Assembly (NCBI RefSeq): GCF_020177265.1
Contig: NZ_JAIVMC010000007.1
Coordinates: 186,001 to 250,000, forward strand
Direction: 5' to 3'
Length of the DNA: 64,000 bases
DNA from: Pseudooceanicola marinus
Lineage (GTDB): Bacteria; Pseudomonadota; Alphaproteobacteria; Rhodobacterales; Rhodobacteraceae
The notes beneath the pieces were generated by a model. It did not search any database. It was not told where the DNA came from and saw only the letters and a list, made by a program, of their open reading frames with translations. How positions within the stretch are numbered: position 1 is the first letter of the stretch; every line of letters starts with the position of its first letter. Shown here one piece after another: positions 1-8,217 of the stretch. The position numbers were made by a program, and so were the translations under genes.

Positions 1-985
1 CGGTGAAGAAGGACATGAACTGTCCCACGGTTTTCTCGCCGTCGATGATCTCGGAGCCGCCGAAGATCAGCACGCCCAGGAAGCCGATGCCGGCCATGAT
101 GTCGATCATGCCGGGGATCGAGGCGGTGCCGATGGTGGAGCGGATCGAGGCGCGGACCAGGTCGTCAGTCAGGGCGCCGTATTGTCGTGATTGATACTCC
201 TCCAGGCGGTTCAGCTTCACCGGGACGATGCCGTGGAAAATCTCGTCCAGGCGGGTGGCCAGCCGGGCGCCGAGGTCACGCGCCTCGCGCGAGCGGGCAC
301 GTACGAAGCGTTGCACGATCATCGAGGGCGCCACCAGGATCGGCGCGCCGATCAGCGCCACGGCGGTCCATTGCCAGTCCACCGAGATCGCCACGCCCAT
401 CAGGATCACCAGCGAGATCAGGTCGCGGCCCGCGCCTGTCAGGATTGCGGTCCAGACGCCGTTGACGGCGGCCACGTCCGCCTGCACCCGCTGGATCAGG
501 AAGCCCGGCGGATGGGTCTGGTGAAAGGTGCCATCCTGGCGCATGAGGTTCGCCAGCAGGTCCATGCGCAGGTCCGCCGCATTTAGCTGGCCCACGCGTG
601 CCAGCAGCGCCTTCTGCCCCATGGAACTGAGCGCGCGAACTATGAAGATCGACAGGATGGCGGCTCCGACCCAGCCGAGCGCACCGGTCTGGCCCTCGAT
701 GAAGACGGTGTCGAACATCGGCTTCATCATCCAGCTGAGTGCGCCCAGCATCGAGCCCTCCAGCGACATCAGCACGAAGGCGGCGATCAGCGTCCAGCTG
801 TGTTTCTTCAGGTAGTTGACCCAGAGCCAGCGCGCCAGGATGCGGCCGGGCACATGGGCCTCCGTGCCGGGGACAGGCTTGCCGCCCATGGTGGGGGCGG
901 GCTTGGAGGCCTTGTCAGCCGGGCGGGGACTACCTGTCGCCGCGCCGGTCGGGGTGGTGCTCTTCGGGGTATTGTCGTCAGTCAT
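1..985 (-). CDS. ABC transporter, fused membrane/ATPase type (5' part; C-terminus outside window)
   Basis: About 328 N-terminal residues of an exporter-type ABC protein; the rest lies beyond the left edge. After a Pro/Ser/Thr-rich leader of about 45 residues come membrane segments near residues 64-80 and 105-120, a further hydrophobic pair near 175-215, and the coupling-helix region of an ABC_membrane domain (RLDEIFHGIVPVKLNRLEEY). Such proteins work as homodimers that export lipids, peptides or drugs; MsbA-like exporters are the closest picture, but the substrate cannot be read. The ATPase domain is not visible. Its ATG overlaps the stop of the upstream phosphatase gene in an ATGA, so the two are probably translated together. 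Confidence 0.85.
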   Translation of the reverse strand, partial: MTDDNTPKSTTPTGAATGSPRPADKASKPAPTMGGKPVPGTEAHVPGRILARWLWVNYLKKHSWTLIAAFVLMSLEGSMLGALSWMMKPMFDTVFIEGQTGALGWVGAAILSIFIVRALSSMGQKALLARVGQLNAADLRMDLLANLMRQDGTFHQTHPPGFLIQRVQADVAAVNGVWTAILTGAGRDLISLVILMGVAISVDWQWTAVALIGAPILVAPSMIVQRFVRARSREARDLGARLATRLDEIFHGIVPVKLNRLEEYQSRQYGALTDDLVRASIRSTIGTASIPGMIDIMAGIGFLGVLIFGGSEIIDGEKTVGQFMSFFT

Positions 986-1665
986 CGGCGCCACCAGGGC
1001 AGGGCGCGGAAGTCTGCCTTGATCCTGTCCGCATCATATTCGGTCCGTATCCAGTCTTCGAAGCCGATCGGCTCTTTCGCATTGCGCGCGGCGTAGACGT
1101 CGAGCAGGTGATCGAGCACGCCGGTCTTGCTCTTGCGGATGTGGATGTACTTCAGCGAGAGCATCTTGCGGGCCTCTTCCACGGGGCGGCCTTCGATCAC
1201 CATCAGGTAGATCGCCGAGGCCAAGCCTGCCCGGTCGGCACCGGACTTGCAATGCATCACGAACGGGCGGGGGATGGTGCGCAGGGTCTCGATGACTGCC
1301 AGCACCTCCTCCCGGCTCGGGGCCTTGCGGGCATGCAGGCGGCGCGCGATCAGCGTCAGGCCCAGTTCGCGGCAGCTTTCGACCTCGGTCAGGTAGTGCG
1401 CCGTCGGCTTGTCTCCCCGCAGGGTCAGGACATGGGTGATGCCCATGGCCTTCATCTTCGCGAAACGCCGGTGCGTGGGGTGGTTCGAGCGCCAGACGCC
1501 CGGGGCGATCTGGAAAAAGTTGGTCCACAGGATGCGCAGCGCGGCGTGATCGAACCAGAGGTTGTAGACATTCGCGCGCCGCCGCAGTTCGGGCGTGGAA
1601 AGATCGGTGTTGTAGTGGTCGCGCAGGTCGCGCTCAAACTTGCGGATCTTGTCAGCCAGTGTCAT
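982..1665 (-). CDS. tyrosine/dual-specificity phosphatase family protein
   Basis: A 227-residue protein with the cysteine phosphatase signature HCKSGADRAG: nucleophile Cys139 and Arg145 in a C-x5-R loop. A conserved N-terminal stretch (NVYNLWFDHAALRILWTNF) precedes the phosphatase fold, and the start of that fold (VWRSNHPTHRRFAKMKAMGI) resembles bacterial PTP-like proteins said to act on phosphotyrosine or lipid phosphates. The frame is open further upstream, but the added N-terminus is Pro/Arg-rich and unlike the family, so I chose the ATG at 1665. Four-base overlap with the ABC exporter downstream suggests the pair is co-expressed, perhaps for envelope lipid or polysaccharide work; that link is inference. 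Confidence 0.82.
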   Translation of the reverse strand: MTLADKIRKFERDLRDHYNTDLSTPELRRRANVYNLWFDHAALRILWTNFFQIAPGVWRSNHPTHRRFAKMKAMGITHVLTLRGDKPTAHYLTEVESCRELGLTLIARRLHARKAPSREEVLAVIETLRTIPRPFVMHCKSGADRAGLASAIYLMVIEGRPVEEARKMLSLKYIHIRKSKTGVLDHLLDVYAARNAKEPIGFEDWIRTEYDADRIKADFRALPWWRR

Positions 1666-2028
1666 CCCGAACCCTTGTCTGTCAGTTCCGGCGTCCGTAC
1701 CGGCGCGTCCCCGCGAAACCCGCCCCCATGTAGGCGAGCAGGGGCCGTCGCGCAAGCGTGGTGGGGGTGACGTAGCGATCTGGCCGAGGGCAGCGGTAAG
1801 GGGGGCCGGAGAAAGGCGTGGGCAGGCCGGGGGCAGGGGGCGCTGCCCCCTCTTGAGCCTGCGGCTCAATTCACCCCCGGAGTATTTCAGACAAGGTGAA
1901 GCAAGGGGCCGGCGGCGCGATGCAGGCGCAGGTGCCCATGAGCCGGAGGGGCAGGCCGGACAACGCGAAAGGCGCCGGCCTGGCGGCGGGGCGCATGGGG
2001 TCCTGCAGGGCAGTCGGTCAGCGGCGTG
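1666..2028. other. 363-bp intergenic stretch with a structured repeat
   Basis: No convincing gene between the phosphatase start and the stop of the large acidic protein. The stretch holds one copy of the hairpin/CCCCCGGAGTATTT element (1829-1902), listed separately. Short open frames here have no start signal and no recognisable family. A promoter for the phosphatase/ABC pair should lie near 1670-1800 but I cannot define one. Confidence 0.6.
1829..1902 (+). repeat. interspersed structured element, copy 1 (long form)
   Basis: Three parts in order: a hairpin with perfect arms GGGGGCAG (1829-1836) and CTGCCCCC (1843-1850); a second hairpin TTGAGCC-TGC-GGCTCAA (1853-1869); then the box CCCCCGGAGTATTT (1874-1887) and a tail ending GGTGAAG. 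The same order occurs at 46363-46430 with a different second-stem sequence. Strand is given by the box orientation. Confidence 0.6.
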
Positions 2029-4653
2029 TCAGCCTGCGGCGCGTTTCTCGGGGCGGAAGCCGATGCTGTCGGAAACGGTGAAGCGCCCGGCCTCGGCCTT
2101 GCGGATCTTGCCGTCGCGCAGCAGCTGGCCGAAGGCGCGAAGCCCGTCCTCGCGCGAGTACTCATCGGGGGCCAGAGTCTTCACCCGCGTCATCAACTGT
2201 GGCCGCGAGAAGAGAGGCTGGCCTTCCAGGAAGCACATGTAGGAGGCCGCGGCCTCCAGCAGATCCCCGAGGGAGCTGGCGCCGACGGAGGCGGCGTAAT
2301 CCTCGAAACTTTCGTCCGGCGTGCGGGCCGGGACCTGCGGGGCCGCCGCGGCCTCGCGCCGCTGCTCCCCGCTGTCATGACGGGCCAGGTCGGCCACCGA
2401 GATGCGGCGCGGGCGGACCGGGCCGCGCGGGGCGGCAGCGACGTCGACGCGTTGCTCTGCCACCAATTTCAGCGGCGCGGGGCGGCTGTCCAGGCGCCGG
2501 GCGGGGGCGGTGCCATGGTGCGCGATCGCCGGGCGGCGCGGGCGCACGACCTGGGCCAGGTCTTCGCGGTAGGCATCGGTGGTGTCCTCGCGCGCGGCAA
2601 AATCCGAACCGGCGGCCTTCTCGGCCTTCTTCGCTGCCACCGCGGCGCGCAGATGCGCCAGGGCGGAGCGACGCCGGGTGCTGTCTTCCTGTTCGAACTG
2701 GTGATCCGTCTCGCGCAGGATGCGGTCCATCTGATCGGAATGATCGGTGGCCCGAAGCGTGTCGCGGGCGGTCGGACGGGCACGCGCGGCGGGCGGTTCG
2801 GCGGCCGGCGTGTCGTTTTCCTCGGAGGCCGCGCCCTCATCCGGGACCTCCGCCGCCATCGGCTCGTCCGTCAAAAGGTCGTCCGCCGTCAGGTCGGGCG
2901 CCGGCGCATCCTCGTCCATCTCGTCGGGCGAGACGCCGGTGGCGGCGTTGCTGCTGGCGATCTCATCTTCGAGCGCGGCCAGCTCGCGCTGCAACTCGGC
3001 CTCGTCCTCGGGCGAGAGTGTGCTTTCCTCCGGGGCGACGTCCGCGCGCCGCTTCACCTTCACCACGCGGGCCATGACACGCGGGGCGCCGTCCAGATCG
3101 CTGTCGTCGCCGTCGTCGGAGAAGAGGGAATCGGCGCCTTCACTGTCCTCGGACAGGTCATCCTCGGCCTCGGCGGCGCCGATGGTGGAGGAGAAGGCGG
3201 CCTCTTCGTCCGCGATCGGGGGCAGGGGGGCGCTGTCCTCCTCCTGGGGGGCGAGGTCGACGGGGGCCGCCAGGCTTTCGGCCAGGGCACGGCGGCGGGC
3301 GACCACGTCGCGGATGCGTTGCAGTTTCAGCGCGACATCGGTGACGTCGGGACGGGCCGGGGCGACGGGCAGGTCTTCGGCCTCCCGGGCGCGGGCGGTA
3401 TAGATGGCGTCGGCGGCCTCTGCGATGGAATCCTGGCCGTCGCCCTCGGCAGCCAGGTCGGGCAGCTCGATCGTCTCATCGGTCTCGGGGGCTGCGGCGT
3501 CCTCGACCAGGATGGCGCCCTCGGCACTTTCGGCGTCGTCGGTCGCGGAGGGCGCGTCCACCTCAGAAAGCGCGGCGTCGAGCGGCGCAGGGTCCGTCTC
3601 CGCGTGCAGATCATCCCCTTCGGGCGCCACAAGCTCGGGCGCGTCGGAGGTGGTCTCCGCATCGTCGGCGTCTGCCGGCAGCGGCGTATCGAGCAGCAGC
3701 GCGTCCAGCGTCTGCTCCTCCGGGGCCTCGTCCTCGGTGTCGGCCAGAAGCGTGTCGAGCGACTCGCCCTCTTCGACCGGAGCCTCGATCTGGGCGCTGT
3801 CGTCTGCCGTGACGGCGTCCACGGTCGGCGCCGCATCCAGAAGATCGTCACCGGCGTCCTGCGCGATCTCGTCGTTCTGGGGGCCGGTCGCCCCTGCCTC
3901 GGGCGCGGTCGTCAGGGGATCGGCCGTTTCAATCGGGGGTTCGAGGGCGTCGGCCTCTACCGGGTCTGCTTCGGTCAGCGTCCGGGCTTCGGCCGGAGAA
4001 AATGCTGTGGTTTCGGTTGCCTCGGGGGCGGACGGCTCCGCGTCGCCCTGGTCGGAATCGGGGATCGTCTCGACGATCTCTGCCACGGCTTCGCTGTCCG
4101 CCTTCGGCAGGTCTTCTGCCGGCGTCTCGGGGACCTGTGCCTCGTCGGTCGCGGCGCGGGCCGGGGCCGAGGCGAGCAGGGCGGCGCCGCCGGCGGCGGC
4201 CAGGGCGGCGGCGATGCGCGGGGCGCGTTGCGGTTGCGGCGCGGGGCCGTCTTCGTCGTCCTCGTCGGGGCGCGCGGCCGCGGGGGCGGGGGCCCCGCTA
4301 TCGGCCTGCGTTTCGGGCTGTGGCGTCGGCTCGGGGCGCGTTGCGGTGCCCTGAGCCCGGGACGCGGGAGCCGGCTGCGGCGCGGCGGTGGCCTGCTGCG
4401 CGTCGGGGCTGAGGACGATGTTTCCGTCCTCGCTGCGGGCCGTCACCCGCCGCGAGATGCTGCGCTCGGCCAGGCGGGCCAGCATGTCGGCATCGGGGGT
4501 GGGTGGCTCGGCGCCGAAATAGCGGTCATCGGCGGCCAGGTCGCGGAAGTACTCGGCAATGGCCTTCATCGTGTCGAACGCGTCGTCGAATCCCTCAAGG
4601 GTACAGGAGAACGTCCCGTAGGAAACCGTGAGGATCTTGTTCGACTCGACCAC
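2029..4653 (-). CDS. large acidic protein of unknown function
   Basis: An 874-residue protein with two plausible folded ends and a long, probably disordered centre. Residues 1-70 (VSYGTFSCTLEGFDDAFDTM and following) and the last 90 or so (ESFEDYAASVGASSLGDLLE and following) look like compact conserved domains. Residues about 90-640 are dominated by Ala, Asp, Glu and Pro, and the part before the C-terminal domain is rich in Arg. I see no signal peptide and no catalytic motif. I have the impression that proteins with this N-terminus are common in Rhodobacterales, sometimes mislabelled as lipoprotein or CheA, but cannot check that here. It is divergent from the thiamin pyrophosphokinase gene with 168 bp between. 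Confidence 0.75.
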   Translation of the reverse strand: MVESNKILTVSYGTFSCTLEGFDDAFDTMKAIAEYFRDLAADDRYFGAEPPTPDADMLARLAERSISRRVTARSEDGNIVLSPDAQQATAAPQPAPASRAQGTATRPEPTPQPETQADSGAPAPAAARPDEDDEDGPAPQPQRAPRIAAALAAAGGAALLASAPARAATDEAQVPETPAEDLPKADSEAVAEIVETIPDSDQGDAEPSAPEATETTAFSPAEARTLTEADPVEADALEPPIETADPLTTAPEAGATGPQNDEIAQDAGDDLLDAAPTVDAVTADDSAQIEAPVEEGESLDTLLADTEDEAPEEQTLDALLLDTPLPADADDAETTSDAPELVAPEGDDLHAETDPAPLDAALSEVDAPSATDDAESAEGAILVEDAAAPETDETIELPDLAAEGDGQDSIAEAADAIYTARAREAEDLPVAPARPDVTDVALKLQRIRDVVARRRALAESLAAPVDLAPQEEDSAPLPPIADEEAAFSSTIGAAEAEDDLSEDSEGADSLFSDDGDDSDLDGAPRVMARVVKVKRRADVAPEESTLSPEDEAELQRELAALEDEIASSNAATGVSPDEMDEDAPAPDLTADDLLTDEPMAAEVPDEGAASEENDTPAAEPPAARARPTARDTLRATDHSDQMDRILRETDHQFEQEDSTRRRSALAHLRAAVAAKKAEKAAGSDFAAREDTTDAYREDLAQVVRPRRPAIAHHGTAPARRLDSRPAPLKLVAEQRVDVAAAPRGPVRPRRISVADLARHDSGEQRREAAAAPQVPARTPDESFEDYAASVGASSLGDLLEAAASYMCFLEGQPLFSRPQLMTRVKTLAPDEYSREDGLRAFGQLLRDGKIRKAEAGRFTVSDSIGFRPEKRAAG

Positions 4654-4821
4654 TTTACTTCTCGCTCATTCTGGCACTACCGACCCTGTAACCCGGTCTG
4701 GCCGGGGCGAGGGAGCGCTTGCTTGGACTCTTGGATGAGACATAACCCGTCCGAATCTAAGGTGCAGAAGGTTTCATTTTGTGACGATATTGTGGTTTCT
4801 GTCGAATCCAGGGGGAAAAAC

Positions 4822-5514
4822 ATGGGTCTAGATGCGGTGGTGACAAGCCCGCGGGCCGTGGCCCTGGTGGGCGGCGGCAGGGTGCCCGAGGCGGTGCTGG
4901 ACCGGATCCTGGCGCTGACCGGGCCGGTGGTCGGCGCCGACGGAGGGGCCGCCGCGCTGCTGGCGCGGGGGGTGTCGCCCGACGCGGTGGTGGGCGACAT
5001 GGACAGCCTCTCCGCCCCGGTGCGGGCCCAGGTGCCCGGGGCGCGCGTCCATCATATCCCCGAGCAGGCCAGCACGGATTTCGAGAAATGCCTGACCCGG
5101 ATCGCGGCGCCGCTGGTGCTGGGCACCGGTTTCCTCGGCCCGCGCGCCGATCACATGCTGGCGGCGCTGTCGGTGCTGACGACCCATCCTGACCGCCGCT
5201 GCCTGCTGGCCAGCGACAGTGACGTGGCCTTTCTCGCCCCGCCGGAACTGCGGCTTTCGCGGCCTGCGGGCGAACGGCTGTCGCTCTTTCCCATGGGAGC
5301 CGTCACGGGGCAGTCGGTGGGACTGGAGTGGCCGATCGAGGGGCTTTCCTTCGCCCCGGACGGCCAGATCGGGACGTCGAACCGGGTGACCGGCCCGGTG
5401 CGTCTGCGTTTCGACCGGCCGGGCATGATCGTCATACTGCCGGTGGCGGCGCTGGAGGATGCGGCAGCGGCGCTTGACGGCTCGCCCGCGCAATGGCCCG
5501 CTCGCGCAGGATGA
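4822..5514 (+). CDS. thiamin pyrophosphokinase
   Basis: A 230-residue enzyme that transfers pyrophosphate from ATP to thiamin to make thiamin diphosphate, a cytosolic salvage step. Family motifs are GADGGA (residues 38-43), VGDMDSL (57-63) and TDFEKCL (85-91), which bind nucleotide and metal. The frame is open far upstream but only from 4822 does the product match the family; the ATG follows a purine-rich AGGGGGAAAAA. No TPP riboswitch is visible upstream. Its last 83 bases are shared with the oppositely transcribed EamA gene. The symbol could be thiN or tnr3-like, so none is given. Confidence 0.9.
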   Translation: MGLDAVVTSPRAVALVGGGRVPEAVLDRILALTGPVVGADGGAAALLARGVSPDAVVGDMDSLSAPVRAQVPGARVHHIPEQASTDFEKCLTRIAAPLVLGTGFLGPRADHMLAALSVLTTHPDRRCLLASDSDVAFLAPPELRLSRPAGERLSLFPMGAVTGQSVGLEWPIEGLSFAPDGQIGTSNRVTGPVRLRFDRPGMIVILPVAALEDAAAALDGSPAQWPARAG

Positions 5515-6379
5515 TGTAGAGGCCGGCGGCGATGGTCACCACGATCCCGGCCAGGGCCAGGCCGTCAGGGAAATCGCGGAAGATCAGCCAGCCGATCAGC
5601 GTCGCCACGGGGATCTCCAGGTATTGCATCGGGGCCAGGGTGGCAGAGGGCGCATAGCGCAGGCTGGCCGCCATCAGCAGGTGCCCGAAGGATCCGATCA
5701 GCCCGATGGCCAGGATCAGCAGCCAGCTTCCGGGATCGGGGGGCAGCATGGTCAGCGGGTCGAGCCCAGCCCAGTGGCCCAGCCCGATCACGGGCACCAG
5801 GATCGCCACGGCCATCCCCCCGCTCAGCCCCTGCATGCCGATCGGCGCGATGTCCTTGGCCACCTGCCGTGTCGACAGCATGAAAAGCGAGAAGAGCACC
5901 GCGACCCCGAGCGGCAGAAGGGCCGGCCAGCCGACCTCGGCGAAGGAGGGCTGGACAACCATCAGGGTGCCGATGAAGCCCACGGCGCAGGCGGCCAGGC
6001 GGCGCGGGCCGACCTCCTCGTCCAGCACGAACCAGCCCAGCAGGAGCATCAGGAAGGGCATGACGAAGGCGATGGCCACCGCGTCCGCCAGTGGCAGGTA
6101 CAGAAGGGCGGTGAACATGCAGAAGATGCCGCCCATGTGGAACAGCGTCCGGTAGAGCGTGAACCGCAGGACCCGCGGGCTGAGCCCGCGCAACTCGCCT
6201 CGCCACAGGGCGACGGGGCCGAGGAAGATCATCTGCGCCAGGAAGCGGAACAGCAGCAGCTGCATCACGGGCAGCACGCCGCCGAGGAGCTTGGCGATGG
6301 AATCGCCCAGGGGCGCCAGCACGCAGAACCCCAGCATGAGGGAAATGCCCAGAAGCGGGCGGTCGAGATCCTTGGTCAT
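5432..6379 (-). CDS. EamA/DMT-family membrane transporter
   Basis: A 315-residue protein with about ten hydrophobic segments in two repeated halves, as in the drug/metabolite transporter superfamily. Typical landmarks are an acidic/charged loop after the fourth or fifth helix (FVLDEEVGPRR) and the second-half equivalent (LIFRDFPDGLALAG). Substrate is not predictable; relatives move amino acids, nucleotides or other small metabolites. The C-terminus ends in a Pro-rich tail (PHPPAPPPAV) encoded in the stretch shared with the 3' end of the thiamin pyrophosphokinase gene. The ATG at 6379 is the only start compatible with a full first helix. Confidence 0.85.
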   Translation of the reverse strand: MTKDLDRPLLGISLMLGFCVLAPLGDSIAKLLGGVLPVMQLLLFRFLAQMIFLGPVALWRGELRGLSPRVLRFTLYRTLFHMGGIFCMFTALLYLPLADAVAIAFVMPFLMLLLGWFVLDEEVGPRRLAACAVGFIGTLMVVQPSFAEVGWPALLPLGVAVLFSLFMLSTRQVAKDIAPIGMQGLSGGMAVAILVPVIGLGHWAGLDPLTMLPPDPGSWLLILAIGLIGSFGHLLMAASLRYAPSATLAPMQYLEIPVATLIGWLIFRDFPDGLALAGIVVTIAAGLYIILRERAIARASRQAPLPHPPAPPPAV

Positions 6380-6451
6380 GGGGCGACGCTAGGGGGCGTC
6401 CCAGGGGATGTCCATTGTCCAGGGCGTTTGCGTGGGTGGGGCGGCGTCGGT

Positions 6452-6505
6452 ATCGGCCTGGCGGCCGATCGCCTCCGGCGGGAGTATTTGGACCGAGGTG
6501 AAAAG
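6452..6505 (+). repeat. interspersed structured element, copy 2
   Basis: Hairpin ATCGGCC-TGGC-GGCCGAT (6452-6469) followed directly by CGCCTCCGGCGGGAGTATTT (6470-6489) and a tail GACCGAGGTGAAAAG. The box is nearly identical to that at 42661-42680. Confidence 0.6.
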
Positions 6506-6612
6506 GGGGGGAGGCACCCGGGCTGGTCAGCGGTCCGAGGGCGGAGGCCTGCCACGCCCGGGGAGGAAAAGGAGGCCGCCTTTCCGGGCGCCGTCCTGCC
6601 TGGGTCGTACGG

Positions 6613-6632
6613 CTGGGAATATCCGGGGGTGT
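6613..6632 (-). repeat. inverted partner of repeat copy 2
   Basis: Read on the minus strand this is ACACCCCCGGATATTCCCAG, a variant of the CCCCCGG..TATT box, facing the forward copy about 110 bp away. Short and degenerate, so the assignment is tentative. Confidence 0.35.
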
Positions 6633-6679
6633 CTGTCGCAGGAGAACGGGGCAAGGGCCCCATCTGCCTGTCTCTCGCC

Positions 6680-8050
6680 TCAGCAGTTGGGTACGTTCAC
6701 GGCCAGGCCCCCCAGCGAGGTTTCCTTGTAATGTTCGTGCATGTCGCGGCCCGTCTGGCGCATGGTCTCGATGCAGGCGTCCAGCGGCACGAAGTGGCGC
6801 CCGTCGCCGCGCAGGGCCAGCGAGGCGGCGGAGACCGCCTTGATGGCGCCCAGCCCGTTGCGTTCGATGCAGGGCACCTGGACGAGGCCCGCGACGGGAT
6901 CGCAGGTCATGCCGAGGTGGTGCTCCAGGGCGATCTCGGCGGCGTTCTCGATCTGCTCCGGCGTGCCGCCCATGACGGCGCAGAGGCCGGCGGCGGCCAT
7001 GGCGGCGGCGCTGCCCACCTCGGCCTGACAGCCCGCCTCGGCGCCCGAGATCGAGGCGTTGTATTTCACCAGCCCGCCAATGGCGGCGGCGGTCAGCATG
7101 AACTCGGTGATCTTCGACGGCGTCGCCGTGGGCACATGGGTCAGCCAGTATTTCATCACCGCCGGCATCACGCCCGCCGCGCCGTTGGTGGGCGCCGTCA
7201 CCACCTGGCCCCCGGCGGCGTTTTCCTCGTTCACCGCCATGGCGTAGCAGCTGATCCAGTCGTTGACGACATGGGGCGGGGCCAGGTTGCGGCCTGCTTC
7301 CTCCTTAAGGGCCTCGTGGATGGCCCGGGCGCGGCGGCGCACGGCGAGGCCACCGGGCAGCAGGCCGTCGCTGTCGAGCCCACGGTCGATACAATCCGAC
7401 ATCACCTTCCATATCTGGCCGACCCCGGTGCTGACGTCCGGACGGCCGCGTGCGGCCTCGTTGGCGGCCTTCATCTGGGCGATGGTCAGGCCGGAGGCGC
7501 GGGCCATCTCCAGCATCTCGGCGGCGGAGTGGAAGGGGTAGGGGATGGGGGTGCCGGGGGCCTTGTCCTCGCCCGCCTCCAGCTCGGCCTCGGTCAGGAC
7601 GAAGCCGCCGCCGACAGAATAATAGACCTCCGACAGGATCACGTCGCCCTGGGCGTCCAGCGCCATCAGCTTCATCCCGTTGGGGTGGCCCGGCAGCGCC
7701 TCGTCGTAGTCGAAGAGCATGTCGCGGGCCGGGTCGAAGGCCATCGGCGGCAGGCCCTCGGGCGTGACCTCGCCGGTCTCGGCGATCCGGGCCAGCGACG
7801 CCTCGGCCTTCTCGTTGTCGTAGGTCACCGGCTCGAACCCCGCCAGGCCGAGGATCGTGGCCCGGTCCGTCGCATGCCCCTTGCCGGTGAAGGCCAGCGA
7901 GCCGTGCAGCGAGGCGCGCAGGCCCTTCGCCTCGAAGGGGGCTTCGCGCAGCCGGTCGAGGAAACGCGCGGCGGCCACCATCGGCCCCATGGTATGGGAC
8001 GAGGACGGGCCGATGCCGATCTTGAAGATCTCGAAGACGGAAAGGAACAT
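6680..8050 (-). CDS. sdaA: L-serine ammonia-lyase (serine dehydratase), single-chain iron-sulfur type
   Basis: A 456-residue cytosolic enzyme that deaminates L-serine to pyruvate and ammonia. The N-terminus has the family signature [11 protein letters not shown] (residues 13-23). The alpha domain carries the cysteines expected to hold the [4Fe-4S] cluster, in [12 protein letters not shown] and in [12 protein letters not shown]. Length matches the E. coli SdaA type (about 455). The frame continues upstream with an unrelated Pro-rich leader, so the ATG at 8050 is used, directly before the family N-terminus [10 protein letters not shown]. Divergent from xseA with 167 bp between. Confidence 0.95.
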   Translation of the reverse strand: MFLSVFEIFKIGIGPSSSHTMGPMVAAARFLDRLREAPFEAKGLRASLHGSLAFTGKGHATDRATILGLAGFEPVTYDNEKAEASLARIAETGEVTPEGLPPMAFDPARDMLFDYDEALPGHPNGMKLMALDAQGDVILSEVYYSVGGGFVLTEAELEAGEDKAPGTPIPYPFHSAAEMLEMARASGLTIAQMKAANEAARGRPDVSTGVGQIWKVMSDCIDRGLDSDGLLPGGLAVRRRARAIHEALKEEAGRNLAPPHVVNDWISCYAMAVNEENAAGGQVVTAPTNGAAGVMPAVMKYWLTHVPTATPSKITEFMLTAAAIGGLVKYNASISGAEAGCQAEVGSAAAMAAAGLCAVMGGTPEQIENAAEIALEHHLGMTCDPVAGLVQVPCIERNGLGAIKAVSAASLALRGDGRHFVPLDACIETMRQTGRDMHEHYKETSLGGLAVNVPNC

Positions 8051-8217
8051 GAGGCACCCCTGTTTATACCGTGACCCTAGCGCAGGCAGGGCGGGCGACA
8101 ATGCCGAAAGCGACAGGGGCGGCCCCGGCTGCGGCGTGGCGCCGCCCAGGTCCGCGGTCCGGGTCTTTTGTCTGCCGCCCGGCGCCGCTAGGATGGCGCC
8201 AAAGCAAGGGCAGGCGC

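Larger units (their letters stand above)
6380..6679. other. 300-bp gene-free stretch with facing repeat copies
   Basis: Lies between the start of the EamA gene and the stop of the serine dehydratase gene. It contains a forward repeat copy (6452-6505), an inverted partner (6613-6632) and between them an outer stem CGCCCGG (6555-6561)/CCGGGCG (6594-6600). Open frames here are Pro/Arg-rich and not gene-like. Confidence 0.55.

Noticed and set aside
2026-4821. Very long plus-strand open frame running antisense through the acidic protein into the thiamin pyrophosphokinase gene
   Set aside because: The part before 4822 has no family resemblance and is explained by the high GC content opposite a low-complexity gene. 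Only the in-frame kinase part is real.
5459-8074. Long plus-strand open frame (over 850 codons) opposite the EamA and sdaA genes
   Set aside because: His/Gln/Gly-rich composition typical of the antisense of GC-rich genes; both minus-strand genes have clear family motifs.
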